A stretch of DNA of 35,110 nt from Candidatus Viridilinea mediisalina (GCF_002532535.1 NZ_NQWI01000050.1:1-35110), one strand, 5' to 3'. Positions 6,878-16,968 are shown, numbered from the stretch's first letter. Made by a program: numbers and translations. Notes: a model not told the origin generated them from the sequence alone.

Positions 6878-9796
6878 TCAAAGAACTTTTACCGGCGTCA
6901 ACAAGCCCGGGCGTTCGCGGTTGGCATTGAGGATTGTCTCTTCGCTGCCGACAACGCAGCTTACCCCATGCTCGCGCAGGGCGTCGGCAGCCTCGGCGAA
7001 GGCCCGGAAGTCGGCGGCGCTGGCGTCGAGGATCGCTTCGCGCATCTGCTGACGCCATGCATCACTCACGCCGCATAGATGGCGTAGAAACGCCGACGTC
7101 CCCTTGGCATCAGGTAACTGGTAGGCATCTAAGTCGCCAATCGCACCAATGATTGCCCGTTCCACCGTCTGGTCATCGAGCGGCACACTGCGTAAGAAGT
7201 CGCCCAGTTCAGCGTAGACCTGCAGGGTCTTGAGGAGGTTGGGATCACGGTAGGAGGTTGCGGCCAGCAGCCCGCTGGTGCGGTCGTAGCTACAGCCTGC
7301 ACTATAGGCTCCACCCTGCACGCGAATGCGATCCAGTAGGTAGCCAATGCTGAGCCAGCGCGTCACCATGCCCGCTGCGCCGCCTACCTCAAGCCCTAGA
7401 CGCTGCAAGTTGACCACTTGGGCTACATAGTTGACCCGCGCCGGGATGATGAGGCCTTCGCCCGGGCCCGCTGCGCTTACCGACCAAATTGCCGGGGTGT
7501 AGTTGCTGCTCGGCAGTGCCGCCGTAAACTCAGCGAGCTGCGGTGCTAACTCGCGGTAGCCCGCCTCATCGAGGGTCAAGTTGAGCAAGAGGCCACTGCG
7601 GTTCACCAAATGCTGACGCAGAGCCTCAAGTTGGGCCAACACCCCTGGCCAATCGGCCTGGATGCGCTGCTCTAGCTCGCGTAGGAAGAAGATGCTGCTA
7701 ATGCCCGCCATCTGCTCATCGGCCCACTCCGAGGGCTCAAGGCGCGCCGCGCTGCGCTTGCGCGCATAGGCGTTGCCCGCTGGCACCAAGCCCGACTCCT
7801 TCGCTACCCGGCTCTTGGTCACAATCTGGCGCAAACGCTCCGGGTCATCGAGCCGCAACTTGAGCAGGACATCCTGCAGAATCGCCAGCAACTGCGGTCC
7901 TTGGGCTACCGTCGCTTTGCCCCTGATGGTAAAGCGCCCCAAATAGTCGCCCGTCGGCAGATGGTTGGCCGTCATCACGGTAGCGCCAATCCCGCCCGTG
8001 TGCCGCCCAATCCGGCGCAAGAGCCGCACAAAATCCTCTTCGGTCGTGCCCATCTCGGTGAGCATACGCGCAAAAATGGGGGCCAACGGCAGCAACTCGG
8101 TCGGTAGGCTGCGTAGGTCAAAGGCCAGATCCAAATAGATCACGCCATTGGTAAAGAGATCATGGTAGAGCAGCGGGGTCTCGCCAGCCGTCCGTAGCTC
8201 ACTGGGAATCTGTTTAGCCTGACGATCCAGATCGGCAATGTGCAGCGTCGGAATCTTGGCGAGCTCTTCGGGCGCATCGGGCTGCTCTTGCAGCGCCTTG
8301 AGCGCCTGCGTCTCGGCCACGAGCCGTTCGAGGGTCGCGTCGTCCATACTGGCACGGGCGGCATCGAGACGGGCCTGCTCGTGGGCCGCTTCGCGGGCGG
8401 CGTGTTCCGGATCGGGGCGCAGCAGCACGCGGACGCGGTGGGAGTTTTCAAGCAGGTGGGCGCGGATCAACTGCTGAAAGATCGGCTCGCGCCGTTCCAG
8501 CATAGCCTTCACCTCGGCCAAGGGCACCTCATAGCGCAACGGGGCCAAGGGATCGCCCTCATAGAGCCAGGTGCTGAGGCTACGCAGCATCAGGCTCAGG
8601 CCACGCGGGAACGAGCCGGTATTGTTCTCGCGTAGCGCAAACTCCATTGTATTGAGCGCCGCCGCAATCTGGTCATCATCAAACCCCGTGTCGGCCAAGC
8701 TGGTGAGTGTCTCCACGATCAAGGTTTCCACCGTAGCGGCCTGAGCGGGATCAATGCCCTTCAAGCCAACGCTAAAGGTGTGCTGCAGGAGACCGTGGTA
8801 GTAGCCGCTGCCGGTCAGGCTCTCGCCCAAACGCGAATCCATCAGGGCTTGGTAGAGCGGCGCAGCGGGTGTACCAATCAGCAAATAGCTCAGGATGTCT
8901 AGGGCCAAAATGCGCGTCTGGTTCTGTTCTGCATCCAGCATCCAATTGAGCGTCACCATGCCCTTTTTCTGGCCCTGCTCCTCTGGCGAGACCGCATAGG
9001 TCTGTTCGACGGTGCGTGGTTCGCTGAAGCGCGTCTGCAAGCCAATCTGTGGCGGACTGGCTAACGCCTCAAACTGATCCAAATAGGCCGCCAGCAGCGT
9101 TAAGCGCTGCTCTGGATCGTCATCACCATAGAAGAAGATGCGGGCATTCGAGGGATGGTAGAGGGTGGCATGAAACTGCTGGAACGCCTCGTAGGTAAGC
9201 TCAGGAATATACTGCGGATTACCACCCGAAGAGACGCCATAGGTTGTGTCGGGAAAAATGGCCTCTATGCCCGCACGGTAGAGCAAGTAATCGGGCGACG
9301 AATACTGCCCCTTCATCTCATTAAAGACCACGCCGCCAAATTTCAGGGGCGCATCCTTGGTGGGCAGGGCAAAATGCCAACCCTCCTGCTTCAGCACTTC
9401 CGGCCCAAGCTTGGGGAAGAAGACCGCATCAAGGTAGACATCAACCAAATGGTAGAAATCGGTCAAATTGGTAGACGCCACCGGATAGGTCGTCTTATCC
9501 GGGTAGGTCATCGCATTGAGAAAAGTCTTCACCGAGCTCTTAATCAGCTCAAAGAAGGGCTTCTTCACCGGATACTTCGCCGAACCACAGAGTACGGCAT
9601 GTTCAAGGATATGGGCAATGCCGGTATGATCCTCTGGCGGGGTACGGAAGGTGACCCCAAAGCACTTATTCTCATCGTCATTCTCTAACGAGAGTACTTC
9701 AGCGCCACTCCGTTCATGACGATAGAGACGCGCACGGGTCTTTAACTCCTCTATCTCTTCATCGCGCAGCAGCACGAACGCATCAGCTATGCTCAT
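6878..9796 (-). CDS. Presequence-protease-like M16C zinc metallopeptidase
   Basis: A 972-residue protein, the usual size of PreP/Cym1-type M16C peptidases, which degrade short unfolded peptides in a closed two-half chamber. The inverted zinc motif HxxEH is present as His62-Ile-Leu-Glu65-His66 inside GIAHILEHAVLCGS. FNEMKGQYS follows in the first half, where the third zinc ligand (Glu) is expected. The C-terminal half (about 540-972) has the non-catalytic repeat with GGAYSAGCSYDRTSGLL. No signal peptide is evident, so a cytoplasmic role in peptide turnover is likely. The start has CCGGAGA about 7 nt upstream. The CPBP gene follows downstream on the same strand. Confidence 0.92.
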   Translation of the reverse strand: MSIADAFVLLRDEEIEELKTRARLYRHERSGAEVLSLENDDENKCFGVTFRTPPEDHTGIAHILEHAVLCGSAKYPVKKPFFELIKSSVKTFLNAMTYPDKTTYPVASTNLTDFYHLVDVYLDAVFFPKLGPEVLKQEGWHFALPTKDAPLKFGGVVFNEMKGQYSSPDYLLYRAGIEAIFPDTTYGVSSGGNPQYIPELTYEAFQQFHATLYHPSNARIFFYGDDDPEQRLTLLAAYLDQFEALASPPQIGLQTRFSEPRTVEQTYAVSPEEQGQKKGMVTLNWMLDAEQNQTRILALDILSYLLIGTPAAPLYQALMDSRLGESLTGSGYYHGLLQHTFSVGLKGIDPAQAATVETLIVETLTSLADTGFDDDQIAAALNTMEFALRENNTGSFPRGLSLMLRSLSTWLYEGDPLAPLRYEVPLAEVKAMLERREPIFQQLIRAHLLENSHRVRVLLRPDPEHAAREAAHEQARLDAARASMDDATLERLVAETQALKALQEQPDAPEELAKIPTLHIADLDRQAKQIPSELRTAGETPLLYHDLFTNGVIYLDLAFDLRSLPTELLPLAPIFARMLTEMGTTEEDFVRLLRRIGRHTGGIGATVMTANHLPTGDYLGRFTIRGKATVAQGPQLLAILQDVLLKLRLDDPERLRQIVTKSRVAKESGLVPAGNAYARKRSAARLEPSEWADEQMAGISSIFFLRELEQRIQADWPGVLAQLEALRQHLVNRSGLLLNLTLDEAGYRELAPQLAEFTAALPSSNYTPAIWSVSAAGPGEGLIIPARVNYVAQVVNLQRLGLEVGGAAGMVTRWLSIGYLLDRIRVQGGAYSAGCSYDRTSGLLAATSYRDPNLLKTLQVYAELGDFLRSVPLDDQTVERAIIGAIGDLDAYQLPDAKGTSAFLRHLCGVSDAWRQQMREAILDASAADFRAFAEAADALREHGVSCVVGSEETILNANRERPGLLTPVKVL

Positions 9797-9822
9797 AAGT
9801 GTCTCCGGGGTAAACAGGCCAA

Positions 9823-9960
9823 AGGGATGGTTTTAGAAAAGCGTAAGGTTGCTTTACTAGCCTGCGAGGATGCGTGAGGCGAAGACGCGCTAGCTTCGCG
9901 TCCTCGCGTCCTCACGTCCTCGCGTCCTCGCAAACGGCAAAATTCCTCCGAACCATCCCA
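9823..9960. repeat. Family III repeat, copy b (CGAGGATGCG-type core)
   Basis: The ends are AGGGATGGTTTTAGAAAAG and CCGAACCATCCC (imperfect TIRs), followed inwards by AGGTTGCTTTAC and AAACGGCAAA. The core is a hairpin of TGCGAGGATGCGTGAGGCG against several GTCCTCGC-type 10-bp units. It separates the divergent M16C protease and sigma factor genes. Confidence 0.75.
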
Positions 9961-10031
9961 AACATCTCAACTATACCCATTGTACCAAAAGGCGTATGGC
10001 TTGTGTGCTCGCGCCCGACTTTTGGCGAATA

Positions 10032-10040
10032 TGCTAGAAT
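10032..10040 (+). promoter_or_regulatory. Extended -10 promoter of the primary sigma factor gene
   Basis: TGCTAGAAT, an extended -10 element (TG-n-TAGAAT), lies about 73 nt before the chosen start codon. No good -35 box was found 16-18 nt upstream, which is acceptable for extended -10 promoters. Confidence 0.5.
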
Positions 10041-10112
10041 ACAAGACATCCACCCTCACAAACAATGGCACCCCGTCCTCTTGACAGAAAGCTGGCCAGC
10101 GAAGGAATAGTT

Positions 10113-11291
10113 ATGTCTCAAACGCAACCCGAAGCCGTGCGAACGCCCAATACCGTCAGCCAGGCCGACATCCAACGCCTGCTCGACCATGGCCGCGCAC
10201 GGACCTTCGTTACGCTTGAAGAGATCCAAGCGCTGGTTCCCAACCCGGAGGATGCCACCGACGCAATTGATATGATCTACGCCGCTCTTTCTGAGGCCGA
10301 CATCCCCGTGCGCGAGTCGGAAGAGGAAGATGTGGTCAGTACCAACCTCGCCGAACTAGACGGTGATCTCTCCGATGCCCTCTTGGGCGATAGTGTGCGC
10401 CTCTACCTCCGTGAAATCGGCCAGGTCCAACTGCTCACCCATGACCAAGAGAAGCGTTTGGCTCAAGCGATTGTCAAGGGCCAAGAGGCCGAACAGCGGC
10501 TCAAAGAGGCCGAACCGGGCAGCCCAGAGTATCAGCAATGGCAACGCGACCTCGAATTGGGCAATGAGGCCCGCCAGCAAATGGCCGCAGCCAACCTGCG
10601 CCTCGTGGTGAGTATTGCCAAACGCTACCGCGACCGCGGCCTGCCCCTGCTCGATCTCATCCAAGAGGGTAGCTTGGGTCTGTTGCGTGCGATTGAAAAA
10701 TTTGACCACGAAAAGGGCTTTAAGTTCAGCACCTACGCCACATGGTGGATCAAACAGGCGCTCTCGCGGGCTCTAGCCGATCAATCGCGGCTTGTGCGTC
10801 TGCCTGTCCATCTGGGCGAAACCCTCAACCGCATTCAGGCCGCCCGTCGCCAGTTGACCCAGAGCTTAGGCCGTGAACCCAACGACAGCGAATTGGCCCA
10901 TCATCTCGAGATGAGCGAAGAGAAGCTGCGTGAACTGCGCCGCACCGCCCAAGACCCAGTCTCGTTAGCGACTCCCGTGGGCGAGGAGGCCGACAGTACT
11001 CTCGCCGATTTCATTCCTGATCCCCATGCCCTCGACGCCGACGATGCTGCCGCCAGTGGGATGCTGCGCGACCAGATTACCACTGCGCTCGACCAGCTTA
11101 CCGAACGGGAGCGGCGCGTCCTCGAGTTGCGCTACGGCCTCTCCGACGGCCAACCGCGCACCCTTGAAGAGGTCGGCAAAGCCTTTGGTGTCACCCGCGA
11201 GCGGGTGCGCCAGATCGAGGTGAAAGCCCTGCGTAAACTGCGCCACCCCCGTTTGGGCAAGCTGCTCAAGGACTATTTGGATCAGATTTGA
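10113..11291 (+). CDS. sigA: Primary RNA polymerase sigma-70 factor (RpoD/SigA)
   Basis: A 392-residue protein with the full group 1 layout. It has a short region 1.1 (about 10-70), region 1.2 (DSVRLYLREIGQVQLLTHDQ), region 2 (about 130-240, with LRLVVSIAKRY, LPLLDLIQEG, and FKFSTYATWWIKQA for -10 recognition and melting), region 3 (about 241-325) and region 4 (328-390, with the helix-turn-helix TLEEVGKAFGVTRERVRQIE). The large non-conserved insert of E. coli RpoD is absent, as is usual outside Proteobacteria. The start at 10113 was chosen because GAAGGAA lies about 6 nt upstream; the frame is open to 10065. CACAGAG-type repeats begin directly after the stop. Confidence 0.96.
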   Translation: MSQTQPEAVRTPNTVSQADIQRLLDHGRARTFVTLEEIQALVPNPEDATDAIDMIYAALSEADIPVRESEEEDVVSTNLAELDGDLSDALLGDSVRLYLREIGQVQLLTHDQEKRLAQAIVKGQEAEQRLKEAEPGSPEYQQWQRDLELGNEARQQMAAANLRLVVSIAKRYRDRGLPLLDLIQEGSLGLLRAIEKFDHEKGFKFSTYATWWIKQALSRALADQSRLVRLPVHLGETLNRIQAARRQLTQSLGREPNDSELAHHLEMSEEKLRELRRTAQDPVSLATPVGEEADSTLADFIPDPHALDADDAAASGMLRDQITTALDQLTERERRVLELRYGLSDGQPRTLEEVGKAFGVTRERVRQIEVKALRKLRHPRLGKLLKDYLDQI

Positions 11292-11295
11292 GGGT

Positions 11296-11613
11296 GTAGA
11301 GGGTGTAGAGGACACAGAGGTTTTCACCACAGAGGCACCGAGGGCACAGAGGTTTTGGGTTCAACCCAAAACAGCGGTGCCTGCGCCCCTCTCCCACCAC
11401 GTGGGAGAGGGGCGTAGAATTTTTGTGCGGGTGCATGCGGATTCCTGATGGAGATGCGCTGGTTGGCCCTCACCCCCCTTCCCCCTCTCCCACAAGTGGG
11501 AGAGGGGGCGAAGACATCAAGATTCTTGGTGTTGCAATGCGGTTTTTGCGTGGCAACGCACATATTTTCTGTCCGCCCATAAAGGAAGAGGGGTAGGGGG
11601 TGAGGGCCATCCA
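11296..11613. repeat. Repeat-rich intergenic region with several hairpins
   Basis: No gene is seen. The stretch holds a CACAGAG-type inverted repeat (11310-11352) and a 10-bp hairpin GTTTTGGGTT / AACCCAAAAC (11352-11372). A 14-bp perfect hairpin pairs 11384-11397 with 11401-11414, and a 13-bp perfect hairpin pairs 11481-11493 with 11496-11508. An outer inverted pair of GGGTGAGGGCC type lies at about 11465-11485 and 11592-11612. It lies between convergent sigA and pnp and may serve both as terminator. Confidence 0.7.
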
Positions 11614-11649
11614 GAGCATCACCAAGCTCTATTCGGTGTCAATGATCCC

Positions 11650-13914
11650 TCAGCGCTCATCATCACGCCGCCGTGGGCGTGGGCGGTCGCCGCCGCGTGG
11701 CGGCCCGCCACGGTCGCCACGGTCGCCACGATCACCACGGTCGCGTGGGCCACGATCACGCGAGGCACCGCCGCCACCAGCGGTGCGCCGATCTTCGGGC
11801 GACTCGCCGGTGAGTACGGCGCGGCGGCTGAGGCTAATCTTGCCGGTAGCCGCATCAACACCGATCACCATCACGTTGATCTCGTCACCGAGTTGAATCA
11901 CATCTTCCACATTCTCAACGCGGGTTTCGGCCAGTTCCGAGACATGCACCATGCCGTCTTTGCCGGGCAGGATGTTCACGAAGGCCCCAAAGGGGCGAAT
12001 GCTCACCACTTTACCCAGGAAAATGTCGCCCACCTTAGCTTCGCGGGTAAGGCCCTCCACCATTGCGACTGCGGCTTTCGCAGCGTTACCGTCGGCAGTG
12101 GTGACAAAGACCCGCCCATCATCTTCGACATCAATCTGAGCGCCGGTATTCTCCACAATACTGCGGATGGTTTTGCCTCCCGGCCCAATCAGCGCACCGA
12201 TTTTCTCAACGGGAATCTGTAGGGTGATAATACGCGGAGCATGGGGCGACATCTCAGCGCGGCCTGCACTGATCACCGCATTCATCTTGTCAAGGATGAA
12301 GAGGCGGCCCAAGCGCGCCTGTTCAAACGCCTGGCGCATAATGTCATAGGTGATCCCAGTGGTCTTAATATCCATCTGGAGCCCCGTGATCCCGCTGGCG
12401 CTCCCAGCCACCTTGAAGTCCATATCGCCGAGCGCATCCTCAAGCCCCTGGATGTCGGTGAGAACCTTCCAACGCCCATCGGGGGCGGTAATCAGGCCCA
12501 TGGCCACCCCGGCCACTGGGGTTTTGAGCGGTACGCCCGCATCCATCAGGCTGAGCGAGGAACCACAGACCGAGGCCATCGAGGAGGAACCATTGGAACT
12601 CAGCACCTCCGAGACAAGCCGCAGGGTATAGGGGAACTCGTTTTGCGACGGCAGCACCGCATAGAGCGAGCGTTCCGCCAGGGCACCGTGGCCAATATCG
12701 CGGCGGCGCGGCGAACCAATGCGCTTTGCTTCACCCGTGCTGAAGGGCGGGAAATTGTAGTGGTGAATATAGCGCTTGGTTGTCTCAATCCCAAGATCAT
12801 CAAGCCGCTGCTCATCGCTAGGCGAACCAAGGGTCGTAATCGTTAGCACCTGGGTCTGCCCACGGTTAAAGAGGCCAGAGCCGTGTACCCGTGGAATGAC
12901 CCCCACATCAACACTAATCGGGCGTACCTCGTCGGGCTGACGGCCATCAACGCGCATACCATCATCAAGAATGGCGTCACGCACCTCTGCCTTAAGCAAC
13001 TTCTCGAACGCCTTATCAACCTCTCTGCTGCGAGCGGGCAACTCCTCTTCAGGCTCATCGGCGGTAAAGTGGGCAATCACCTCTTCCTTCAGCGCCTGCG
13101 TATTGCGCTCGCGGTCCTGCTTCACCGCGCTACGCACCGCCTCGCGCAGCCGCTGGCCCATCCATGTGCTAATACTCTCTTCGAGCGAAGTATCGGCGGG
13201 CGGAGGCACAAACTCGCGCTTCGGCTTGCCACAGAGTCGTACCAACTCTTCTTGGAGTTCACAGAGTTGCTTACAGACAGTGTGACCATCAACGACCGCT
13301 TGGAGCATCTCGTCTTCAGTCAATTCATAGGCTCCGGCCTCAACCATCAGCACCGCATCTTTGGTACCGGCAACCATGAGATCAAGACGGCTACGCTCCA
13401 TGTCCTGCATCAGCGGATTAGCCACAAGCGCACCATCAAAGTAGCCCATCTGCACCGCGCCGACGGGGCCAGCAAAGGGGATGTCGCTAATCGCCAAAGC
13501 TGCCGAGGCCCCAATGATCGCAAGGGAGCTAGGATCATTGACCATATCCATCGAGAAGGTGGTCACAGTGATCTGGATTTCATTCTGGTAGCCCTTGGGA
13601 AAGAGCGGACGCAGGGGGCGGTCGGTGAGGCGCGAAATGAGGATCGCAGTTGTCGTGGGGCGACCTTCGCGCTTAAAGAAGTTACCAGGAATTCTACCTG
13701 CGGAATACATCCGCTCTTCATAATCAATCGTCAGCGGAAAAAAATCGATCCCTTCGCGGGCATCCTTAGCCCCGACCACGGTCACGAGCAGCATCGTATC
13801 GCCATAGCGCACCGTCACGGCACCATCGGCCTGTTCAGCGAAGCGCCCCGCCTCAAGTGTAAGCGTCCGGCCAGCGATTTCGGTACTGACCGTAAAGACC
13901 TGTTGTTCAGACAT
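11650..13914 (-). CDS. pnp: Polyribonucleotide nucleotidyltransferase (PNPase)
   Basis: A 754-residue 3'-to-5' phosphorolytic exoribonuclease of mRNA decay. Two RNase PH-like domains (about 1-215 and 310-550) flank the helical linker. They contain [20 protein letters not shown] and [13 protein letters not shown] in the expected places, and [20 protein letters not shown] in the second core. KH (about 566-626, [14 protein letters not shown]) and S1 (about 627-698, [18 protein letters not shown]) RNA-binding domains follow. The last ~55 residues are an unusual Arg/Gly/Asp-rich tail with repeated DRG units, encoded by a near-tandem 9-bp repeat at about 11700-11765. rpsO lies upstream, the widely conserved rpsO-pnp pair. 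AAAAGGAA precedes the start. Confidence 0.97.
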   Translation of the reverse strand: MSEQQVFTVSTEIAGRTLTLEAGRFAEQADGAVTVRYGDTMLLVTVVGAKDAREGIDFFPLTIDYEERMYSAGRIPGNFFKREGRPTTTAILISRLTDRPLRPLFPKGYQNEIQITVTTFSMDMVNDPSSLAIIGASAALAISDIPFAGPVGAVQMGYFDGALVANPLMQDMERSRLDLMVAGTKDAVLMVEAGAYELTEDEMLQAVVDGHTVCKQLCELQEELVRLCGKPKREFVPPPADTSLEESISTWMGQRLREAVRSAVKQDRERNTQALKEEVIAHFTADEPEEELPARSREVDKAFEKLLKAEVRDAILDDGMRVDGRQPDEVRPISVDVGVIPRVHGSGLFNRGQTQVLTITTLGSPSDEQRLDDLGIETTKRYIHHYNFPPFSTGEAKRIGSPRRRDIGHGALAERSLYAVLPSQNEFPYTLRLVSEVLSSNGSSSMASVCGSSLSLMDAGVPLKTPVAGVAMGLITAPDGRWKVLTDIQGLEDALGDMDFKVAGSASGITGLQMDIKTTGITYDIMRQAFEQARLGRLFILDKMNAVISAGRAEMSPHAPRIITLQIPVEKIGALIGPGGKTIRSIVENTGAQIDVEDDGRVFVTTADGNAAKAAVAMVEGLTREAKVGDIFLGKVVSIRPFGAFVNILPGKDGMVHVSELAETRVENVEDVIQLGDEINVMVIGVDAATGKISLSRRAVLTGESPEDRRTAGGGGASRDRGPRDRGDRGDRGDRGGPPRGGDRPRPRRRDDER

Positions 13915-13942
13915 ACGTTTCCTTTTAATATCTCCTTAAAAG

Positions 13943-13984
13943 CCATAGGAGCATCAGCGGCTCTGATCCGCCGATGCTCCTATG
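13943..13984 (-). promoter_or_regulatory. rpsO-pnp intergenic hairpin (possible processing site or terminator)
   Basis: A 17-bp stem with one mismatch: CATAGGAGCATCAGCGG pairs with CCGCCGATGCTCCTATG. It lies in the 107-nt gap between the rpsO stop and the pnp start. In E. coli a hairpin at this position is cut by RNase III and used for PNPase autoregulation. A similar role here is inference from position. Confidence 0.65.
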
Positions 13985-14021
13985 TGATCCGTAGCACGCT
14001 CCCATAGCACCATACTCAGGC

Positions 14022-14291
14022 TTAGCGGCGTAGGCCAAGGCGCTCAATGACACTGCGGTAGCGATCTTTGTCACGGCTCTGCAAATAGTTAAGCAAGCGC
14101 CGACGGCGTCCGACAAGCTTGAGCAACCCGCGGCGCGAGTGGTGGTCGTGAATGTGAATACGCAGGTGATCAATCAACTGGTTGATCCGTTCGGTCAACA
14201 GGGCCACCTGCACCTCCGGCGAGCCGGTATCAGTGCTATGGACTTGGTAACCACCGATAAGATTGGACTTTTCGCCCTTCTCAAGCGCCAT
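14022..14291 (-). CDS. rpsO: 30S ribosomal protein S15
   Basis: An 89-residue protein, the standard S15 length. Diagnostic segments are [19 protein letters not shown] (about 19-37), [19 protein letters not shown] (39-57) and [12 protein letters not shown] (60-71). S15 binds 16S rRNA helices 20-22 early in small-subunit assembly and contacts 23S rRNA in an intersubunit bridge. GAGGAGG lies 5 nt upstream of the start. It is transcribed ahead of pnp from a good promoter at 14370-14399. Confidence 0.97.
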   Translation of the reverse strand: MALEKGEKSNLIGGYQVHSTDTGSPEVQVALLTERINQLIDHLRIHIHDHHSRRGLLKLVGRRRRLLNYLQSRDKDRYRSVIERLGLRR

Positions 14292-14369
14292 AATGCCTCC
14301 TCAATAATCGCGCACGGGCCTGGCGCCGCCCGCCGTTCGATCAATCTTGCGTTTGTAAGTACCGACGCG

Positions 14370-14399
14370 ATTATATCACAGATTGACAGAATGAGCCAA
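14370..14399 (-). promoter_or_regulatory. Promoter of rpsO-pnp
   Basis: On the minus strand TTGGCT (14394-14399) and TATAAT (14370-14375) are separated by 18 nt. They lie about 80 nt upstream of the rpsO start, leaving a leader that could carry S15 autoregulation. Confidence 0.65.
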
Positions 14400-14462
14400 C
14401 GGGTATCATCGCCCTAACCCCGTAATACCCCCGTGCTATCAGAGTCGTATAATTTTGACGTG

Positions 14463-14605
14463 AGGGATGGTTTCAGAAACGCACGTTCAGCTTTACCGTC
14501 GTAGTGCCGACTTTAGTCGGCATCCAAGGGTTGTCGGCGACCTCAGCCGACTAAAGTCGGCACTACCTAATGGCACAAACTGTAAAGTACCTTGAAACCA
14601 TCCCT
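14463..14605. repeat. Family III repeat, copy c (AGTGCCGAC-type core)
   Basis: The best preserved copy: 13-bp perfect terminal inverted repeats (AGGGATGGTTTCA and TGAAACCATCCCT at the two ends). The core is GTAGTGCCGACTTTAGTCGG and CCGACTAAAGTCGGCACTAC, themselves inverted. It lies upstream of the chemoreceptor gene. Confidence 0.85.
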
Positions 14606-14686
14606 AAAAACAACGCCTGACCAACGGCCCTCGGCGCGCCGCGTGATGTCAGCGAGCCATAACTGTCTTGAGTGCGGGAGGTTGGT

Positions 14687-16945
14687 ATGTTTGCACGCTT
14701 TTCACCAGTACGCTCCTTGAGTAGCCGTATGGTCTTGGTAACCTTGAGCATTGCACTCATTGCGATGCTTAGTTTAACGTTAGTGACCAACAATTTAGCC
14801 AGTAACAATGTCTTTGCGGCTACCCAACAGCAGATTGACACCCAAGCGATCAATGGGGTTGAACGGGTTGAACGTTACCTCGCCGACCGCCTCGCCTCTG
14901 TGCGGCTCTTTGCCCAATTGCCGCTGATCATTGTGATGTTGAGTGAGCAGAACGATCCCGAAGCACGGGCGCGTGGTCAGGCGGTGATTGATGCGGCGCG
15001 TGAGTCCTATGATTATGTTGCGGTTTCACTGCTTGATATACGCGGGCGCGTGGTACTCAGTACCGATGAGGCTATTCTTGGCCAAGATCGTGGTACCCGC
15101 CCCGAAATTCGCAGTGGCCTCAATGGGGTGCCGACAATATCGGATGTTGGCAGTGAGCCAAACTCGAATGAGATTAGCATCCATTTCATCGCGCCAGTCT
15201 ATGGGGCCAATCGTACCATGATTGGCTTAGTGGATGTGCGTACCGATCTCGATTCACTCCATGCGCTTGTTGATCTCGATACGGATCGCAGTGGTGCTGG
15301 CAGTTATAGTGTACTCCTTGATGAACATGGCATTCGTCTGAGTGTCCCCAGCAGGCCAGAATTGCTCCTGCGGCCCGCCAATCCGCTCCCGGAAGCGGTG
15401 CGAACCCGTATGATCAGCGAGCAGCGCTTTGGGCCAGCCACCGCAAACTTGCTGGCAGCAGCCACCGATCTACATGAGTTGAGCGAGAGTATTCTGGCTT
15501 TGCAACGCAATCGTAGTGAACAGGAGTTCTTTGCTGGTGAACTGAATGCCAATGTGCCGGGGGAATCGGTCATTCGCCCTATGCGCAGCATGCCTTGGTA
15601 CTATGTCCATCGTGTTCCCACCGATCAGTTCTATGAGTCGGTGCATGCCCAGACCAACCTCGCCCTGGTGTTGACCCTGATCGCTACGGTGCTTGCGATT
15701 GTTGTCACTGTCTTGGTGATGCGCTGGTCGCTGAACAATCCACTGAACCATTTGGTTGAGACGGTAAGTGCGGTGGCTCAGGGTGATCTACAACGACGCA
15801 TCAACGTAGAGCGCCAAGATGAGATTGGTATCTTAGCGCAGCGCTTCAACAGTATGGCCGATACGCTGTTGGAGCGCATTAGCGAGGCGAACACAGCAAA
15901 AGCCGAGGCCCAACGGCTCCAAGAGGCGGAAGCGCAGGGGCGGGCCGAATTGGAGCAAACTGTTGCCGAGTACCAGAGCTTTGTTCAGGCAGTTGCCCAG
16001 GGCAACCTAGCCCAGCGCCTCAACGTGCGTACCAATGGCTCACTTGGGCAATTGGGCCACGGCCTCAACGAAATGGTCGAGAGCCTGACCATGCTCACGG
16101 GGCAACTGCGGCGCGCTGCGGCAGACATTGCCAGCGCAGCGAGCGAAATCCTCGCCGCCACCACCCAACAGGCCGCCAGTGCCACCGAACAGGTCTCTGC
16201 TGTCACCCAAACCTCCGCAACCGTCGAGCAGGTCAAACAGATCACGCGCTACTCGGATGAACAGGCCACCCGCGTCGCCGAAGACGGCCAGGCGGCGCTC
16301 AAGCTCGCCCGCGAAGGCACCACCACGGTGGAAGAGAGCATCCAGGGTATGAACCAGGTGCGCGATTGTGTCGAAAGCATCGCCCAGACCATTATGGCCC
16401 TCGCTGAACAGACCCAAGCGATTGGCACGATTACCACATCGGTGAGCGAGATCGCCGACCAGAGCAACCTCCTCGCACTCAATGCCGCGATTGAAGCCGC
16501 CCGTGCGGGCGAGCAGGGCAAGAGCTTCGCCGTCGTCGCTCAGAATGTTCGCGCCCTTGCCGAACGCTCCAAAGCGGCCACCGTACAGGTACGTGACATC
16601 CTCAACGAAATCCAGAAGGCGAGCAACGCCGCCGTCATGGTGACCGAAGAGGGCACCCGGCGGGTCGAGCAGGGCAGCGGCATGATCACCCGCGCGGGCG
16701 ACCTGATCCACCGCATCGCCGCCGAAGTCGAAACCGGCACCCAGACCAATGTCCAGATGGCTTCGGGCGCCCGGCAAGCGGTGAGTGGCCTCGAACAGGT
16801 GGTACAGGCGATCACCTCAATCCAGCAAGCCACCCAACAGACGCTCAGTTCCACACGCCAAGCCGAGCGAGCCGCACAGGACCTAAGCAACCTAGCCAAG
16901 ATGCTCCAAGAGACAGTCGCAGCCTATCGTCTGGCGGAGAAGTAG
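14687..16945 (+). CDS. Methyl-accepting chemotaxis protein with extracytoplasmic sensor
   Basis: A 752-residue receptor. TM1 is about residues 15-33; an extracytoplasmic dCache-like region spans about 40-320 (YDYVAVSLLDIRGRVVLST, FIAPVYG); TM2 is about 323-345. A first HAMP domain (346-400) and a second HAMP-like segment (about 425-480, FVQAVAQGNLAQRLNV) follow. The long coiled-coil signalling domain has the conserved tip EIADQSNLLALNAAIEAARA (about 586-606) that contacts CheA/CheW. The ligand is unknown. The start at 14687 follows GGGAGG by 5 nt; the upstream in-frame GTG lacks this. In filamentous gliding relatives such receptors would feed pilus or gliding control, but no che genes are in the window. 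Confidence 0.93.
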   Translation: MFARFSPVRSLSSRMVLVTLSIALIAMLSLTLVTNNLASNNVFAATQQQIDTQAINGVERVERYLADRLASVRLFAQLPLIIVMLSEQNDPEARARGQAVIDAARESYDYVAVSLLDIRGRVVLSTDEAILGQDRGTRPEIRSGLNGVPTISDVGSEPNSNEISIHFIAPVYGANRTMIGLVDVRTDLDSLHALVDLDTDRSGAGSYSVLLDEHGIRLSVPSRPELLLRPANPLPEAVRTRMISEQRFGPATANLLAAATDLHELSESILALQRNRSEQEFFAGELNANVPGESVIRPMRSMPWYYVHRVPTDQFYESVHAQTNLALVLTLIATVLAIVVTVLVMRWSLNNPLNHLVETVSAVAQGDLQRRINVERQDEIGILAQRFNSMADTLLERISEANTAKAEAQRLQEAEAQGRAELEQTVAEYQSFVQAVAQGNLAQRLNVRTNGSLGQLGHGLNEMVESLTMLTGQLRRAAADIASAASEILAATTQQAASATEQVSAVTQTSATVEQVKQITRYSDEQATRVAEDGQAALKLAREGTTTVEESIQGMNQVRDCVESIAQTIMALAEQTQAIGTITTSVSEIADQSNLLALNAAIEAARAGEQGKSFAVVAQNVRALAERSKAATVQVRDILNEIQKASNAAVMVTEEGTRRVEQGSGMITRAGDLIHRIAAEVETGTQTNVQMASGARQAVSGLEQVVQAITSIQQATQQTLSSTRQAERAAQDLSNLAKMLQETVAAYRLAEK

Positions 16946-16968
16946 GGGGGTAAACAAAAAACACAACA

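Noticed and set aside
12883-14007. Long plus-strand ORF (374 residues) opposite pnp
   Set aside because: It is the antisense frame of a clear PNPase gene, His/Arg-rich with no family features and no ribosome site.
16040-16777. Minus-strand ORF (245 residues) opposite the chemoreceptor
   Set aside because: Antisense frame of the conserved signalling domain; composition is a mirror of the coiled coil.
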